Shown in pieces: positions 1 to 12,152 of a stretch of DNA of 64,000 nt. How positions within the stretch are numbered: the first letter of the stretch is position 1; every line of letters begins with the position of its first letter. The position numbers and the translations under genes were made by a program. Under the pieces are notes generated by a model. The model made no database searches. It was not told the DNA's origin and saw nothing but the letters and a program-made list of their open reading frames with translations. The stretch comes from Carallia brachiata (Eukaryota; Streptophyta; Magnoliopsida; Malpighiales; Rhizophoraceae), in the NCBI GenBank assembly GCA_021464245.1, contig JADCRB010000006.1, forward strand, positions 761,621 through 825,620, in the 5' to 3' direction.

Positions 1-107
1 AAAAAATTATTTTAAAAACTGTAATTAGACTTGTAGACCCTGGTGTTTCAGAATAATTGGATTTAGTGGACATAATCTCATAATGTTTGTCGCCAAAATT
101 GTTGCAG

Positions 108-398
108 GACATTGAAAAGGAAAGGAGGGCAAGGGAGAATCCTGAGGCAATGGATGAAGATGTTGAGGAAGAAGTAGCAGAGATCAATGCAGCTCATTTT
201 GAGGAGTCCATGAAGTATGCCCGCAGAAGCGTCAGCGATGCTGATATACGCAAATACCAGGCATTTGCTCAGACTTTGCAGCAATCAAGGGGAATCGGGA
301 CCGAATTCAGGTTTTCAGAAACAGGAAGTAGAGCTGGTGCATCTGATCCATTCTCAACTTCAGGTGTTGATGCTGAAGGGGATGATCTGTATAGTTAG
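108..398 (+). CDS. CDC48: CDC48/p97 AAA-ATPase, last exon (partial gene)
   Basis: This is the C-terminal 96 codons of a Cdc48/p97 ATPase, the ubiquitin-selective segregase that extracts proteins from membranes, chromatin and complexes. The exon opens after a good acceptor (TTGTTGCAG) at 101-107, reads in phase 0, and ends at TAG 396-398. The family C-terminus is seen: the acidic stretch AMDEDVEEEV, the helical segment EINAAHFEESMKYARRSVSD, then SDADIRKYQAFAQTLQQSRG and the tail GDDLYS. That tail carries the conserved penultimate Tyr that docks cofactors in this family. The AAA domains lie upstream outside the window and bases 1-107 are intron. Assignment to Cdc48 is firm; which paralogue cannot be told. 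Confidence 0.95.
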   Translation, partial: DIEKERRARENPEAMDEDVEEEVAEINAAHFEESMKYARRSVSDADIRKYQAFAQTLQQSRGIGTEFRFSETGSRAGASDPFSTSGVDAEGDDLYS

Positions 399-640
399 GT
401 TTTTATGCGCATTCTTATTTTCCTCTTCATCTTCTTCTTCTTTTTTTTTTTTTTTATGGGTTTGGTCGTGGCCAGGAGAACACAGTTACTTTTGGTTGCT
501 TGTACCTCAGAATTTGGTGCTTTAACGGGTTAACTAATGTCTTCAATTTTATTTATCGTCTGTGGATTTGCTCTTTAAATGTCTACAATGTTAGCATAAA
601 GAAAATATAAAACATTAAAAAGAGAAAAATCCACCACGTG
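399..640 (+). other. CDC48 3'UTR and downstream flank
   Basis: Pyrimidine-rich, non-coding sequence follows the CDC48 stop, with a TCT/T tract at 421-456 and AT-rich sequence with AATATAAA near 604-612. It is probably the 3'UTR and polyadenylation region. The exact cleavage site is not visible. Confidence 0.5.
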
Positions 641-1110
641 TTTTTGAAGTATACTTGGCATCACTCGTCCAAAGTCATGGAGGAACGTGCACATATCCTT
701 CTATCCTGACTGCTCTTTGTGAACATATATGTTCGCATACCCCCAGTGATGAAGGTAGCTTCTTCAAGGCCTGGGCTGCACCGTAGAACATGCGCCAAGC
801 AGCTGATAGTTCACATGCCTACTTGGAGCCGACGTATGTCTATACCCTCTTGGCATGCAATTCTTGATCGATTTCGTCCTGCCGGGGACAAGTACGTTGT
901 GTTTGATCAGTAACTCTGGCTTCACTTTGAAGAAAGTTCCCTGTGGTAAGACTGTAGGCCTAGTTCTCTCAAAAGAAAAGAGACTATAGGGCTCGTCGTG
1001 CTTGGACCGCTGGATGGGATTTCGCGTCCGGCCATACCAATATCAAGTGAAGATATCACCAGAAGATGCATGAGCCAAATATAGCTAATGGCGCTAGTTG
1101 GCATTGGTTC
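640..1110. other. Coding-like but broken sequence, unidentified
   Basis: Base composition is more balanced here than in the flanks. Short open stretches occur in several frames on both strands, for example around 722-913 (+) and 1104-922 (-). In one + frame a protein-like run starting near 650 (containing SDEGSFFKAWAAP) is cut by stops. This looks like a decayed gene or transposase fragment, but no family could be recognised and no intact ORF is supported. Confidence 0.25.
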
Positions 1111-2535
1111 AGGATTCTATATGGTTTGGGTTTCATCTTGTTTACGAATGGGATGGGAAGGAGGTTTTAGAAGGGGTTTTGTGGGAGAAGATGGGAGCAT
1201 AAGGTGCGGAAAGAAAGGGAGTTAAATAGGCTCGTGAGATGCCGAAGCAAAAACGGAGAGGTGACACGGCTCATTGCTAGGAAATAGCATTACTTTTTGA
1301 GGGTGTGAGTGGCAGTAGGGAGTTGGTGAGGTGGGTATTATTTCTTCGCTGTGGAAAGATCTCTGCCCCTTGCGTCTCCAAATCTAACAAAAGATGTATA
1401 TGCCGATGACTTTGGGAAAAATAAGAAATTCAATGCGAGGATAGAACTTGCGTGCATTAACTCCACACTCGCTGAGAAAATATTGGGTGGCCGTTTAGAC
1501 AACTCATCCCGTATGGGTTGGCTCGGTGGTGTGTTAAGTTCATAGCTGATGGCTAAGACCCACGAGATCATAAGTTTGAATCTAAATCTATTCACCAAAT
1601 TTACAATCGAGTTTCGGTGGGTGGGGTGCGGGGGGGAGGAGGAGGAGGATGTGACTGTTTTTTCTGGATTCAGGGACTGTTGCTATGCAGAAATTTTGGC
1701 AAGGGTTGTTTTCATTGATCAATTCTTTTTCCTTTTTTTTTTTTGGGAGGTGACATAGATGATAGAAGAACACCTCTAACAGAGGAACAAATAATCAATT
1801 TTGAAAGAACTTATTGTCAACCTTTTTGGGATATGAGTATCTATCTCATTCCGAAGGAAAGAACTTGTATCAGTATCTCAATTTCAATTCAAACTTGACT
1901 TTGAGTTGGTTCATTAATACTGATCACTCTTTTTTTTGCACCACAACAGAGGAGAATTTATTGCAGGAAAATAAACAGTACACAGTCAGGCCCAAAAGCC
2001 ACCCCTATATACAGAAGACTCGAAAGAACCCAAACAACCCCAGAACCCAACGAGACGAATGTTCTGTGAAATGCAAAGTCAACTCTTAAATTAAGCTTAC
2101 CAAAAATTGAAAATCTCTGCAGTGTCAAGTTTAATTTTATAATGATTATTTGGATTCTGTTGCACAAGCTATGATGTGTCAACTCCTCTAGTCATGGACA
2201 AATATCAATGGAAGATTTACTTATTTTTATCCTCTGCTCCTAATTATTGAATCTCATGAATAGAGAATTACAGCCAAGAGAGAATCTTCACGTAGGTTTC
2301 CATTTATAATCTTATCTGCGGATGTCAAGAACCTTTTATTAAAAGATTCATCTAATAATTTTTTTTTTTTTTTGTCACCGTCTTGTAAATCTCCTCTCCA
2401 ATATATGGCAAACTCTTAACTCATCTAACATACATCCAAGTGAAAAGTAAATAGAAGGACTGACAGCAGTGACTACGAAGATAAACACACATTGTGACAC
2501 ACAAAGACATAGTAATTGAAGTATTGAACACCCTT

Positions 2536-2538
<3 letters not shown>
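1111..2538. other. Intergenic, no gene seen
   Basis: No convincing coding region is present. There are short spurious ORFs, a G-rich run near 1619-1650 and T-runs. The right part is the 3' flank of the NRT2 gene. Confidence 0.5.

Positions 2539-2569
<31 letters not shown>
2539..2569. repeat. (TA)n microsatellite
   Basis: Uninterrupted TA dinucleotides lie just beyond the NRT2 stop codon, inside its likely 3'UTR. Confidence 0.9.
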
Positions 2570-2572
<3 letters not shown>

Positions 2573-2591
2573 TATATGCATATATAATGCT

Positions 2592-4797
2592 CTAAACATG
2601 ACATGGTGTGGAATTTGGGGGTGTTGGTGCAGAAGCAACGCGCTTGCCACGCTCTGATCTGCTGTTCTCAGCAAACTTAAAGCTTTGATGGTGCAAACCC
2701 TTCTGCTTTTCCTCCTCATTCCACTCTGATCCATAGTAGAATTCTTCAGTGGACTTAGTTATATCCTTTGATGGTGGCAAGAACATGCCACCCCATTGTG
2801 GGAAATATACCAATGTGACAGGAAGAGTGCAGCACATAGTCATAACCCCCATCAGTGATAGTCCTGTTGCTGTGGAATATCTTGTACTTGTAAAAAAGAT
2901 CAATTGTGTCAATCCTGAACCAAAGTTGCCACCGGCTCCGGTGAGGCCCGAAATGACACCCAAAGATCGTCGAGAAATGAAGGGGATTATCCCAAAAGTT
3001 GCTCCACATGCTGCTTGAGCACCAACGGAGAAGAGGATGATGGCTAATATAGCAATTGGAAGTGAATTGGCATGGCCAAGCCAGAAACAGAAGGCACCTC
3101 CAAGAGTTTGGAGTGTCCAAAGCACCCATAGCCTGCCCCTCATGCCAAAGTATCTTCCTGCAAAGTCTGATGCGAATCCACCAAAGGGACGGGAGACGAT
3201 GTTAGACATACCAAAGGTAGCAGCAATTATGCCTGCTGTGTGAAGGTTGAGATTGAACCTGTTATAGTTACAAATTGAAACTTCAGGTTAGCTTTTTGAA
3301 TAATTTATGTGGCAATTGTTGAAATAAAATCCTTGTTAGGATAATGGCAATCGAAAATGTTTTGGAGGCACAGGAAATGGACACAATATGTGTACAAGGT
3401 CCCACAAATATATAATGGAGAAAAACATTAGAGGACATAAAGTGGTGGACAGAAAAAGTATCCATAATACAACTATAACCCATATTTGTGCAACTGTGTT
3501 AATTTTTTATGCAACAAAAAATTACATTATAATTTCTTGTATCACTTTTTATTAGTCTTGTTGCACAAATATTTATAACTGTTGCATTATTGACAAATCT
3601 TCTGTCTTCTGGCCTCTGTCCTCTTAATGGATCCCATATATAATCATCATAACCGTCAGTTACAGTTTTCATGTATTTTCGTGCATAATAATCAATAATT
3701 ATGATTAAATAAAGTGGATTCTTGGCTGAACGATGTTTAGTTCGTGTATATCATAATCAAATTAAATGGCTATTAGGAAGGAAATGACTACCTATCGTAG
3801 AAGTACTCAGCTATGACATTATCAATTGACAATTCGACACCCATGGAATAACCATAAAGTAGGACAAAGATCCAGGTTCTATAGTTTTTGACAGCATACC
3901 AAAGCACCTGAAAACAAGAAAATTAGTCAAGGTTAGAATAAACATAGAAAACCTTACATGGAGCAAGAGTGAATTTAAAAGAAATTAAAAACTGACCTTG
4001 GAGAATTTATCTTTGGCAACATCACCCTTCTTCTGTAAGGTACTAAGATTCCCGTCAGGCAAGTCTTGGCCTAGTGTGAGGACCAAAATCCCCATAATCA
4101 CATTTAGCCATCCTGGAATGAAAAATGCAATCCTCCAAGCTGTAAATGGAGTTGCACCAGCTTTCCTTATCAACTCATAGACCAGGGGCATTATGAGCTG
4201 AGTTGCACCTCCCCCCATGTTACCCCATCCGGCCGCGGTTCCATTAACAAGGCCAATGATCTTGCTATTGAACATTGTGCTCATCCAGTACTGGCAAGAC
4301 ACAAATGTTGCAAGAGAGAATCCAATCATAAACCGAACGGCTATGTAGCCTCCAGCTGAGGACACAAACGACATGCAAAACACAGTTGGAGCCGATAACA
4401 TGATCAGAAAAGCGCAACCGTATCGCGGTCCGAGTAGGTCGCAAACTGCACCCATGGCGAGCCTGGACAGGATGCTTCCAGAGACAGAAGCAACCCCAGC
4501 ATTCCCAATATCTGCTTTGGTCAAATTCAGATTGTCCCGGATAATGGGAACGAGGGGAGCAGCTGCAAAAGTGGACACAAAACAAGCGAAGAAGGAAATC
4601 CAGGAAAGATGAAAGGTTCTCATGTGAGGATTAGCCAAAGAAAAGAGCTTCAACACTTTGGCCTTGTGCTCAGAATCAACTGGTAAGGCAAATTTTGCAG
4701 TTGCATCTGTTGGGACAACTGGTGATGCAACTGAGAAGGCAAATGTTTGCTCTTTTCCTGTCACTCCATGCATGGAGCTTCCTGGAGATCCCTCCAT
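2592..4797 (-). CDS. NRT2: NRT2-type high-affinity nitrate transporter, 3 exons
   Basis: This is a plasma-membrane nitrate/proton symporter of the MFS nitrate-nitrite porter family; in plants it usually works with the partner NAR2/NRT3. Exons are 4797-3997, 3907-3792 and 3258-2592, joined by GT-AG introns (AAG|GTCAGT, TTTCAG|GTG, AG|GTAGTC, AACAG|GTTC). The codon at the second junction is AG+G, Arg306. The total is 1584 nt, or 527 aa plus stop, the usual family length. Multiple membrane segments run from about residue 65. Both nitrate signatures are present: [10 protein letters not shown] at 188-197 and GAGGNFGSG at 413-421. The C-terminus is hydrophilic, as expected for a cytosolic tail. No lesions are seen, so the gene looks functional. 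It is NRT2.1/2.4-like; the exact paralogue is not resolved. Confidence 0.96.
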
Positions 4798-4876
4798 TGA
4801 TCTGATTCTGATCTTTCTTAATTTCCACTCTGAACTTTCTTCCTGATACTCTTTTGCAGGAAAGGCGGGTGTAAAG

Positions 4877-4885
4877 CTATTTATT
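4877..4885 (-). promoter_or_regulatory. TATA-like box of NRT2
   Basis: Read on the minus strand, AATAAATAG lies about 80 bp upstream of the NRT2 start codon. That spacing fits a TATA box with a short 5'UTR. It is inferred from position and sequence only. Confidence 0.5.
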
Positions 4886-7290
4886 CTGTTGCCAAGTTTG
4901 ACATTTCTCTGAATTGTTTTTGTACTTTAATCTGCAAAGGCCAAGTAGTGATTTTTTTTTTTTACTCTATTAATATAATATAAATACAAGAAGGGCCAAA
5001 TAAGATTCTATTGGCTGAGAAATTGAAAAGAATATACTTGAATTTAGAATCTATCCGCCGCGTATCTGAACTTCAAGATCAAAAGTCCCATGGCATATCC
5101 CAAAGGATACAAAGGGCCCAACAGAATCTTACCTTTTAGCCAGACGAAAGTACGGGTTCTGAATCTTACCTTTTTCATTCTCTTCTTTTATGAGCATAAG
5201 TTTTCTAATAACCACAAAAAAAAAAAGAAGAATTAATTAGAGATTTTCAGATAACTATAGGCACTGTCAACAATTATAACAATTTTTTATCAAAAAAAAA
5301 TGCAGAATATTTATTATGTCAAGAATTTTGCTTAATTTACATGAGCTGCCGGGAGACACATTGATATACTTTGTTATTTGGTAACATATGCTACATTTGG
5401 TAAGATCCCAAATTGTCGTCTACGGTATCCATTACACGATGCGAAAAATTTGACGTGTGTCCAGACAAGAGTCCACATTGCTTAATGCACATTTATAATT
5501 TGTCCTTAATTGTGGTTATATATCAAAAAGTTGAAAATACAATCATAATAGTATAATTTGTGAGTTTATTTTTATTATATATCGTATTCATACGATATTT
5601 TAGTAGAAAAACTTATTTAATAGAACTCACCTCAAACTCACCATGTTAAAGCTCTAAAATCTTAACACTTATCCTAAAATTAAATCTGTTGTCCATTAAG
5701 GGATCAATGCAAAAATTTAATCTAATACAACAAACAATTATGACAACCACAGCGGAATAAAATTGAGGCAGTCTCCAAATAAGAAGAATATGAACAACTC
5801 TCTCCCTTAGGGGACATCACTAATGATTAATTTTTAAAATTTTATTTTAAAGTTCTTAAGTTATAGTTTCAAAAAAAAGAGTATGATTTTTTTAAAAATT
5901 ATTTTATTATGAATTTGATAGATCTCTTAATGTAAAAAAACAAAAAACAGACAACTCCCTATCATTAAATCAGACTGTTAGTACTTAGTGGTGACTGAAA
6001 TAGTGTCCTACCTGCCATTACAACTGCATCATAGTTTGGATTTGGGACCAGAATTTGAAATTTGCATCAGAACCAAAATGAAAAAAAAAAAAAGAAACAA
6101 TGATATTCCTTTTGATAACAGGCCACACAAAGGCAGTCTTGATTAACCTCGATGTTCTTATTTTGTTATTACATCTTATTATTTTCTGAATATTTAATGT
6201 TTGGGACCAAGGGGGTTATACCCCGAGGTCCCAAACCGAAAGCTTTTAAATATTTTTTGGTTTTTTTATAAAAAAAGAAAAAAAGGCTTTCAAAGAAAAT
6301 TTTTTTTAACACATTTTATTCAAATCTACATCTTATATATAGAGTAATAAGTATTTAAATTTATATTTTAATTTTATGAAAATAATAATAATAATAAAAT
6401 AATATGTATAACCCATGTTCATGTCAGTGGGTACAACTCCATTGCTATACGGCATCTTGACAGGGCAACCAGTAATGTCACACACAATGGCCCAACGGCT
6501 TAATGAGCAGCCAACTTGTGAATGATTTAAGCAGACTACATTAATTGCAAATTGTAAGTCAACTGATAAATTAAACTATTGAAAATCCCACTATATTTTT
6601 TCAAGAAAAAACTCATGTTAATGTGGTTTGTCACCCTTTTAGCTCTTAGATCAAAATTTTCTTTTCTCCGCATCACATCTATTGCCTTTGCCGGTTTGAT
6701 GGGGTCGCAATGTGTTTCACATAGGCCCACATTAACCTTTCATTAGCTCTTAAGGTTTTTTAGGCGTATTATTTTCAAAGTACTTGGAAGGCGATGAGTT
6801 GGTGCCTGTTTGGTTGGAATTTTCTTAAAAAAATATATAGAGGCACGGTGATTCCCAATAAGAGAGGCAGAGAGAGGCGGGTGAGCTATGCCCAAGAATA
6901 AAAAATACACATTTTTTAAACTTAATTATAACCTCCTTTATTAAAGAAACGAAAATGTTGGCTGGAGAGGGGTGGGGGACGCTGCAAAATGGTGAAATCT
7001 ACTGGTGAGTTTCATTAATTATTTATTTTTTTTTTGAAAATTAGTTTTATGTGTATTAGGATTAAATTTAATGTGCAACATAGAGATTTGTTAAACTCAT
7101 ATATATATATATATATTTATGAATAAAATTGATGTGTAACAAGCATCATATATATATATAAAGATTAAAGTTAAAGTACAATAAATTTAATTTTGATATG
7201 CTGTACAAATAATTTGAAAATAAAAAATAAAAAAAGCACAAAATTATTGCATTAACGTCCACAACTTTATAGCTGTGGCTGTGTATCACA
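4886..7290. other. AT-rich intergenic region and NRT2 upstream flank
   Basis: There are no supported genes. The first part is the distal promoter of NRT2. The rest is AT-rich with homopolymer runs and a TA run near 7100-7116. Confidence 0.5.
6199..6236. repeat. Short perfect-arm hairpin
   Basis: The 10-bp arms GTTTGGGACC (6199-6208) and GGTCCCAAAC (6227-6236) are exact reverse complements. Inside them GGGGTTATACCCC extends the pairing with a small offset. It lies in AT-rich DNA, so the GC-rich stem stands out. It may be a MITE remnant. Confidence 0.6.
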
Positions 7291-7300
7291 GCTCTTATGT

Positions 7301-7698
7301 TGTGTTTGGATTGGAATGGATAGTGAAGAAAGAATTGAGGTAAAAGGAGTTTTTTTTTTTTTTTTTTTTTCTATATTTGGATAAAAATGGCGATGGGATC
7401 CTACTCTCTACTGCAGGAATAGTATTATTGATGAGGCCCACAATTCATTTTCTTTTTTTTTTTTAATTACAATTAAAGGCTGCAAAAGACACCAGAAATG
7501 AGGAAAAAAAAAAAAAACAAAAATGCCCATAAAGTCATTTGGTTGCGTCAATATCCAACTAAAAAACCAATTAAGGGCATTTTGGTCATTTAATGTAATT
7601 AAATTTTCTTTCTTTCTAATTTCTCCCTTTATCTAAATAACAAAATTTATTTTTTTACACTTTTCTTTCTCACCTAATTCCAACATATCCAAACAACT
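7301..7698. mobile_element. Possible MITE with imperfect inverted ends
   Basis: The left end TGTGTTTGGATTGGAATGG and the reverse complement of the right end (TAGTTGTTTGGATATGTTGG) are similar, and the interior is AT-rich and non-coding. A clean target-site duplication was not found, so this is a weak call. Confidence 0.35.
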
Positions 7699-7790
7699 AT
7701 AAATAAAATTCTTTCTTTTTTTATTTTTTTTTTTTCACTACTTTCTTTGTTGCCACTTTCTTTATCTCTCCAAACAAAATTCAAACACAC

Positions 7791-8076
7791 TAAGGGTCCG
7801 TTTGTTTGGTATAAAATAACTGACATTTGTAAAATATTTATAAGAAAAAATATTTGTAGTGAAAATAATGATTTTCCTTTGTCACTTACTTATAACACAG
7901 TTTGTATTTTTCCTAAAAATAACTTCAACTCTGCAAAAGGAGAAATTATTTTACTTAAAAATCTGAAATTTTTTTTCAAATTTTACCTATATAAAATATT
8001 TTTCATAAAACAAACGTCGAAAAACTTGTAAAATTTTTTCCTATAAAATATTTTATACAAAATAAATACACCCTAA
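7791..8076. mobile_element. Tourist-like (PIF/Harbinger) MITE
   Basis: A 280-bp element (7794-8073) is flanked by the trinucleotide TAA on both sides (7791-7793 and 8074-8076), the typical target duplication of PIF/Harbinger MITEs. The inverted ends are GGGTCCGTTTGTTTGGTATA and, reversed from the right, GGGTGTATTTATTTTGTATA. They are imperfect but share start and spacing. The interior is AT-rich with no coding capacity. Confidence 0.6.
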
Positions 8077-8494
8077 CTAAAGAAAAACGAAAGCAGACCT
8101 CAAATTAAAAGCGAAGTCGTGTCAGGGACGAGGTGGAACTCTACGTAAAAATAGTGCTAATAGATATTTTAAAAATTAGTATTTTGATTAATATTTTGAT
8201 TGAAATTAAAATTAATATTTTTGAAATAAAATTGATAATTTTTTAAAAATAAAAAAATACTTAATATTAAAAATAATTATTTTATTTTTTAAATATCAAT
8301 TTTAATTTTAATCGGATACCAATATTTTCTCTTACAAAAAATAAAGAAAGAAATCGAGTGTTCTTTGACACTGTTCTTCGGGATATTTTAGTCTTATGCC
8401 AAAAAAAATAAAAAAATAAAAAACTATGAAAAAAGTCTTTTTGTTTCTATCTTATAAGAGTTCTTTCTTTTTTAGTCTAGATAGAAGGCATGGC
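8077..8494. other. AT-rich spacer, no gene seen
   Basis: Very AT-rich sequence with short imperfect inverted repeats of AATATTTT/AAAATATT type. No coding signal. Confidence 0.5.
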
Positions 8495-10457
8495 CTAGTA
8501 CAAGGAGCGGAAGAAAGGGCATACCCAGAAGCCATCAACTGAGGCCAAGCCACCCCATGTACGTCCTGCTACAACTTGGGTATCCATCCAATGCGAAGGC
8601 GTAAGTGGCCATCCAGTCCGCCAAACTATTTCCTTCCTTGTGGACATGCATGAACTGCACAGACCAGTCCCTTGCGAGCAGCTCCTTACAGCCTTTAAGT
8701 AGATTTGCCTGTGGGTGGGTACGTGGAACATCCCTCTCGATGCAGCCTAGTGCCACGAGAGAATCCATCTTATTCATGTAATGTAATGTAATGATTTAAA
8801 AAGGTGTATAAATATTTGATATAAGAAAAATTATTTTGTAGTAAAAATGAATGTTATATAACGTAAGACAAGAAGAATAACTTTTGAACTTTTTTTTTTT
8901 TCTCTACCTCATGCAATGGTTACTGTATGCCTTCTATGCCTTTTATAGGTTTAGAAATAAATGTGAACTAACTTAATAAATTTTAGTTATATATACTGAT
9001 TTGCAGATATGAATATAAATTAAGAACAAAGATTTTGTATATTACATTTTTAATAGTCAACAAACTATACTACCATACACATAAGACAAACGGGATAAGC
9101 ATTTTTCTGATCCTAAACTTTTAGGTTTTTTTACGTTTGAAGTCTAAACATTTTTAACATTTCATTTGAGTCCTAAACCTTTTGATTTTCTATCAAATCA
9201 GTCCATCTATTTATCAAAAGTGATCAATTTATTAAAAACATAATTTTAACTTTACAAAAAATTATTTAAAAAAAATTAAATATATGAATTGAATGTCTTT
9301 TCTATCAAAAATATGTATGTTACCTATTTAATTTGTATATTTGTTGATTAAAAAAATATTTAATATACATATTTTGTTGATGAAAAAAATATTTAATTAA
9401 TATATTTAACCTTTTTTAAATGAATTTTATTAAGTTAAATTCATTTATTAATAGATTGACCATTTTTTGTAATTTAAAGGACTGATGTAGTAAGAAATTA
9501 AAAGATTTAAGACTCAAATAAAATGTCAAAAAAATTTAGAACTCAAACGTAAAAAAACATAAAGGTTTAGAACAAAAAAATGCTTATCCCTAAGACAAAC
9601 ACTACCCACCACTTATTTCATGCACACATACATAAAAATTGAACATTATTATTCACTACAAGACGAAACAATCCTCAATTCCAACTATTTGACACACTTA
9701 TTTTGTTAGTTTTTATGATTTTGCAATAATTAATCTTAACTTGCTGCTGCATGACCGATGTCTATCTTTACAAATTTCTTCCTCCCACAATTTATTTTAG
9801 TTTACTACTACGTTACCGACATCTAGAACACCTCTAGCTAGACTTGCTTGAAACTAAAATTCCAAGCGATGTCCGCCCTGTATATATGCCCCATAGCTCA
9901 GCCAAAAAGGAAGAGCAAGCCCCAGTGTGATGTGCAAAGCCAGCTAGCCAACGTTCCAAGTGGTCACGGATGACACCGCCTGCCCCTGTTCTCTCAGACC
10001 GGCCACTATAAGCCCCATCGGTGTTAATTTTGACATATGCACCGGTTGGAGGCTTCCATCCTACTAATTGCACTGATCTGGCTTTGGCCCTAGGTCCTGG
10101 AACAAGCCTTGCTTTGGTGCAATCCTCATACAGTTTCAAAATGGTTTGTCTTGGGTAGAACGTGAACTGTTTGCCTTCAAAAACACTCCCATTACGCCAC
10201 CGCCACACGGACCAACACCCAATAGCAAGTGCCACAAACCAATCATCAAGCTCCTCAATGCCTAGCTGGCCTTTAAGATTAAGACTCAGCCACGATCCCC
10301 AATCCCCATGAAAAAAGACAGCACGCTGGTCAGATTTGGGCAAGCTTTTCCAAAGTTGGGCAGCCAATCTACAATCACGGGACACATGTAATAGATCCTC
10401 CTCATCAGTATTGCACAGAGGACAAAGGCTATTGGTAGTCAACCCCGTCTCCATCAT
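8495..10457 (-). pseudogene. LINE ORF2 C-terminal fragment, split by inserted DNA
   Basis: The right part (10457-9834) encodes the zinc-binding reverse-transcriptase-associated region (CPLC..., HVSRDC) followed by the start of a plant LINE RNase H domain (INTDGAYSG, GAGGVIRDH). The left part (8777-8495) encodes the end of the same RNase H domain (DSLVALGCIERD, then VHKEGNSLADWMATYA). Between them lies about 1.05 kb of non-coding DNA, including a complete MITE at 9092-9590. A frameshift near 9875 also breaks the right part. The upstream endonuclease and reverse transcriptase are missing, so this is a 5'-truncated dead copy. Confidence 0.85.
9082..9600. mobile_element. Mutator-like MITE with long inverted ends and 10-bp TSD
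   Basis: The element 9092-9590 (499 bp) begins GGGATAAGCATTTTT and ends with its inverse, AAAAATGCTTATCCC. The inverted ends stay similar for about 110 bp. The direct repeat TAAGACAAAC flanks it exactly (9082-9091 and 9591-9600). Long ends plus a 9-11-bp duplication are the signature of Mutator-like elements. The interior is AT-rich, with no transposase, so it is non-autonomous. It sits inside the DNA that splits the LINE RNase H domain. Confidence 0.9.
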
Positions 10458-11758
10458 TCTTTATTTGTTAAAAGTCGTCCATGAGCAACTTTTCAGAGAG
10501 AGCATTTTTGTTAATTTTCTCAGGAACACCAAGTAGCAACCCGAAAGGCAGGATGAAATACCCTATAAGAGCTCTTTCAGGTTCCATTATAGGGCCCAGC
10601 ATTGGTCAAATTGCCACAAGTGTAGAGCAATAGTGGTGGGCTAAGTCCGTTTTTCCACACAGGAGACTAAATCCATCTCATTGATCAGTTAAACAAATCA
10701 TACACACCAAACTAAAGGACTTCATTACATGAGTGTGAGCTGTCGTGACGTGAGAAACGCTTCGTTACATGGATATAAGTTGTCGTAATACGGCATAGAC
10801 GAGAATAACACTGCTCTATCATACCCTTACAAATGCACAAACGACTGTTTGCAACAAATTATTTATTTATTGCCCGGTCCCCGTATCATACCGACCTATA
10901 CGTCACTTCACCGTATCACTCTTCTCAGTCCCTTCTCTCCGTTTACCTGATTTTTTTCCTTATTTTATATGCAAACTGTTGCACATGAAATCCAGTTTCC
11001 TTGCACCAAGTAAGGAAGTAGAGCGCAGAGCACAATTGTAGCAACAACATTTGTGCACTCTTCCAACTGTTAAATCTCCTCCAAACAAGAAACTTTGGTT
11101 AAGGTATTGCCCTGGGACGGTCAATTCCCTTCAACAACGAACCCATAGAGGTGCTGAAAACACAAACCAAGAATTTTGATAATGTGGCACCCATGGTAAC
11201 TAAACCACCAACGAGCAGCAGCTCTCGATCACAATAACATATCAACTATCCTTAATTAAAGGGTAACATTAGACGTTTTCCTGATAAAAAGGAAATTGAA
11301 ATAGATAACAAACTCCAAAATGCTGGGTAGATGACGACTCATGAATCACGTTGACAACCCATCTTATCTTCAATCAGTTTATCACATATAAGCACCTGAC
11401 GTCATTGTCATCTAAAGGGCATATGACCATGTACATAATCACTGCATTGACAATGAATTTCCAATCCCCAGAAATTCATTACCCTTATCCCCCTTTGGTT
11501 CTTAGATAATGTGAGGATAAGCACAATCCACATAGATCGGCAGATCAGCTCTCCTCCTCTCTCTCTCTCGCCCCAACCCCCCACCCACCCGGCCTCTCCC
11601 ACCCCCCCCTCGTGCATGCATACATAAGTATAGTTGAATAGAATACAAATAATGTGCATGCTCTTTCTGCAGATGCAAATGTACATCATCAATAAAGAGA
11701 CAATCTATGTGGATGGAGATAATCTATGTGGATGCTGATTACCAAAAGGAGGGATGGA

Positions 11759-11798
<40 letters not shown>

Positions 11799-12152
11799 AA
11801 CTAGAGGTCAACATTTTAATACCACAATCTAGAGCTATTCCCATCAACATACACGAGACTTCAAATGCCAGGAAAGAATGCATGTCTATGCTTTCAATAC
11901 AAGCAAGCATCATTCTAGCTTACCATACACCAATGCGGTATATGATTGGAGACCATTGCATGGTCAATCTACCCTCCTGGGCCATTGATAAATCAAGTTA
12001 AGCGAACAAAATATAAAACTAAATGAGACCTAACGACACGATTTGCAGTCAGGTAACATTTCCTCTCTTGCTAAATTGCTTGCCTGTTTGTTGGTTTAAG
12101 TCCATCAATGGATGCAAAGAAGCCAAGTATAATGAAAGCTTCTATGTGCACA
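10458..12152. other. Intergenic, no gene seen
   Basis: No coding region was supported. It contains a C-rich stretch near 11574-11610 and the GA microsatellite. The last part is the 3' flank of the SnRK1 beta-3 gene. Confidence 0.5.
11761..11794. repeat. (GA)n microsatellite
   Basis: Nearly pure GA repeat of about 34 bp. Confidence 0.9.

Noticed and set aside
3985..3996. NRT2 exon 1 continuing to the stop at 3985
   Set aside because: The AAG|GTCAGT donor at 3997 and the in-phase exon 2 ([12 protein letters not shown]) give the normal family sequence.
11408..12001. ORFs on both strands around the GA repeat
   Set aside because: They are driven by the microsatellite and C-rich tract, with no family resemblance.
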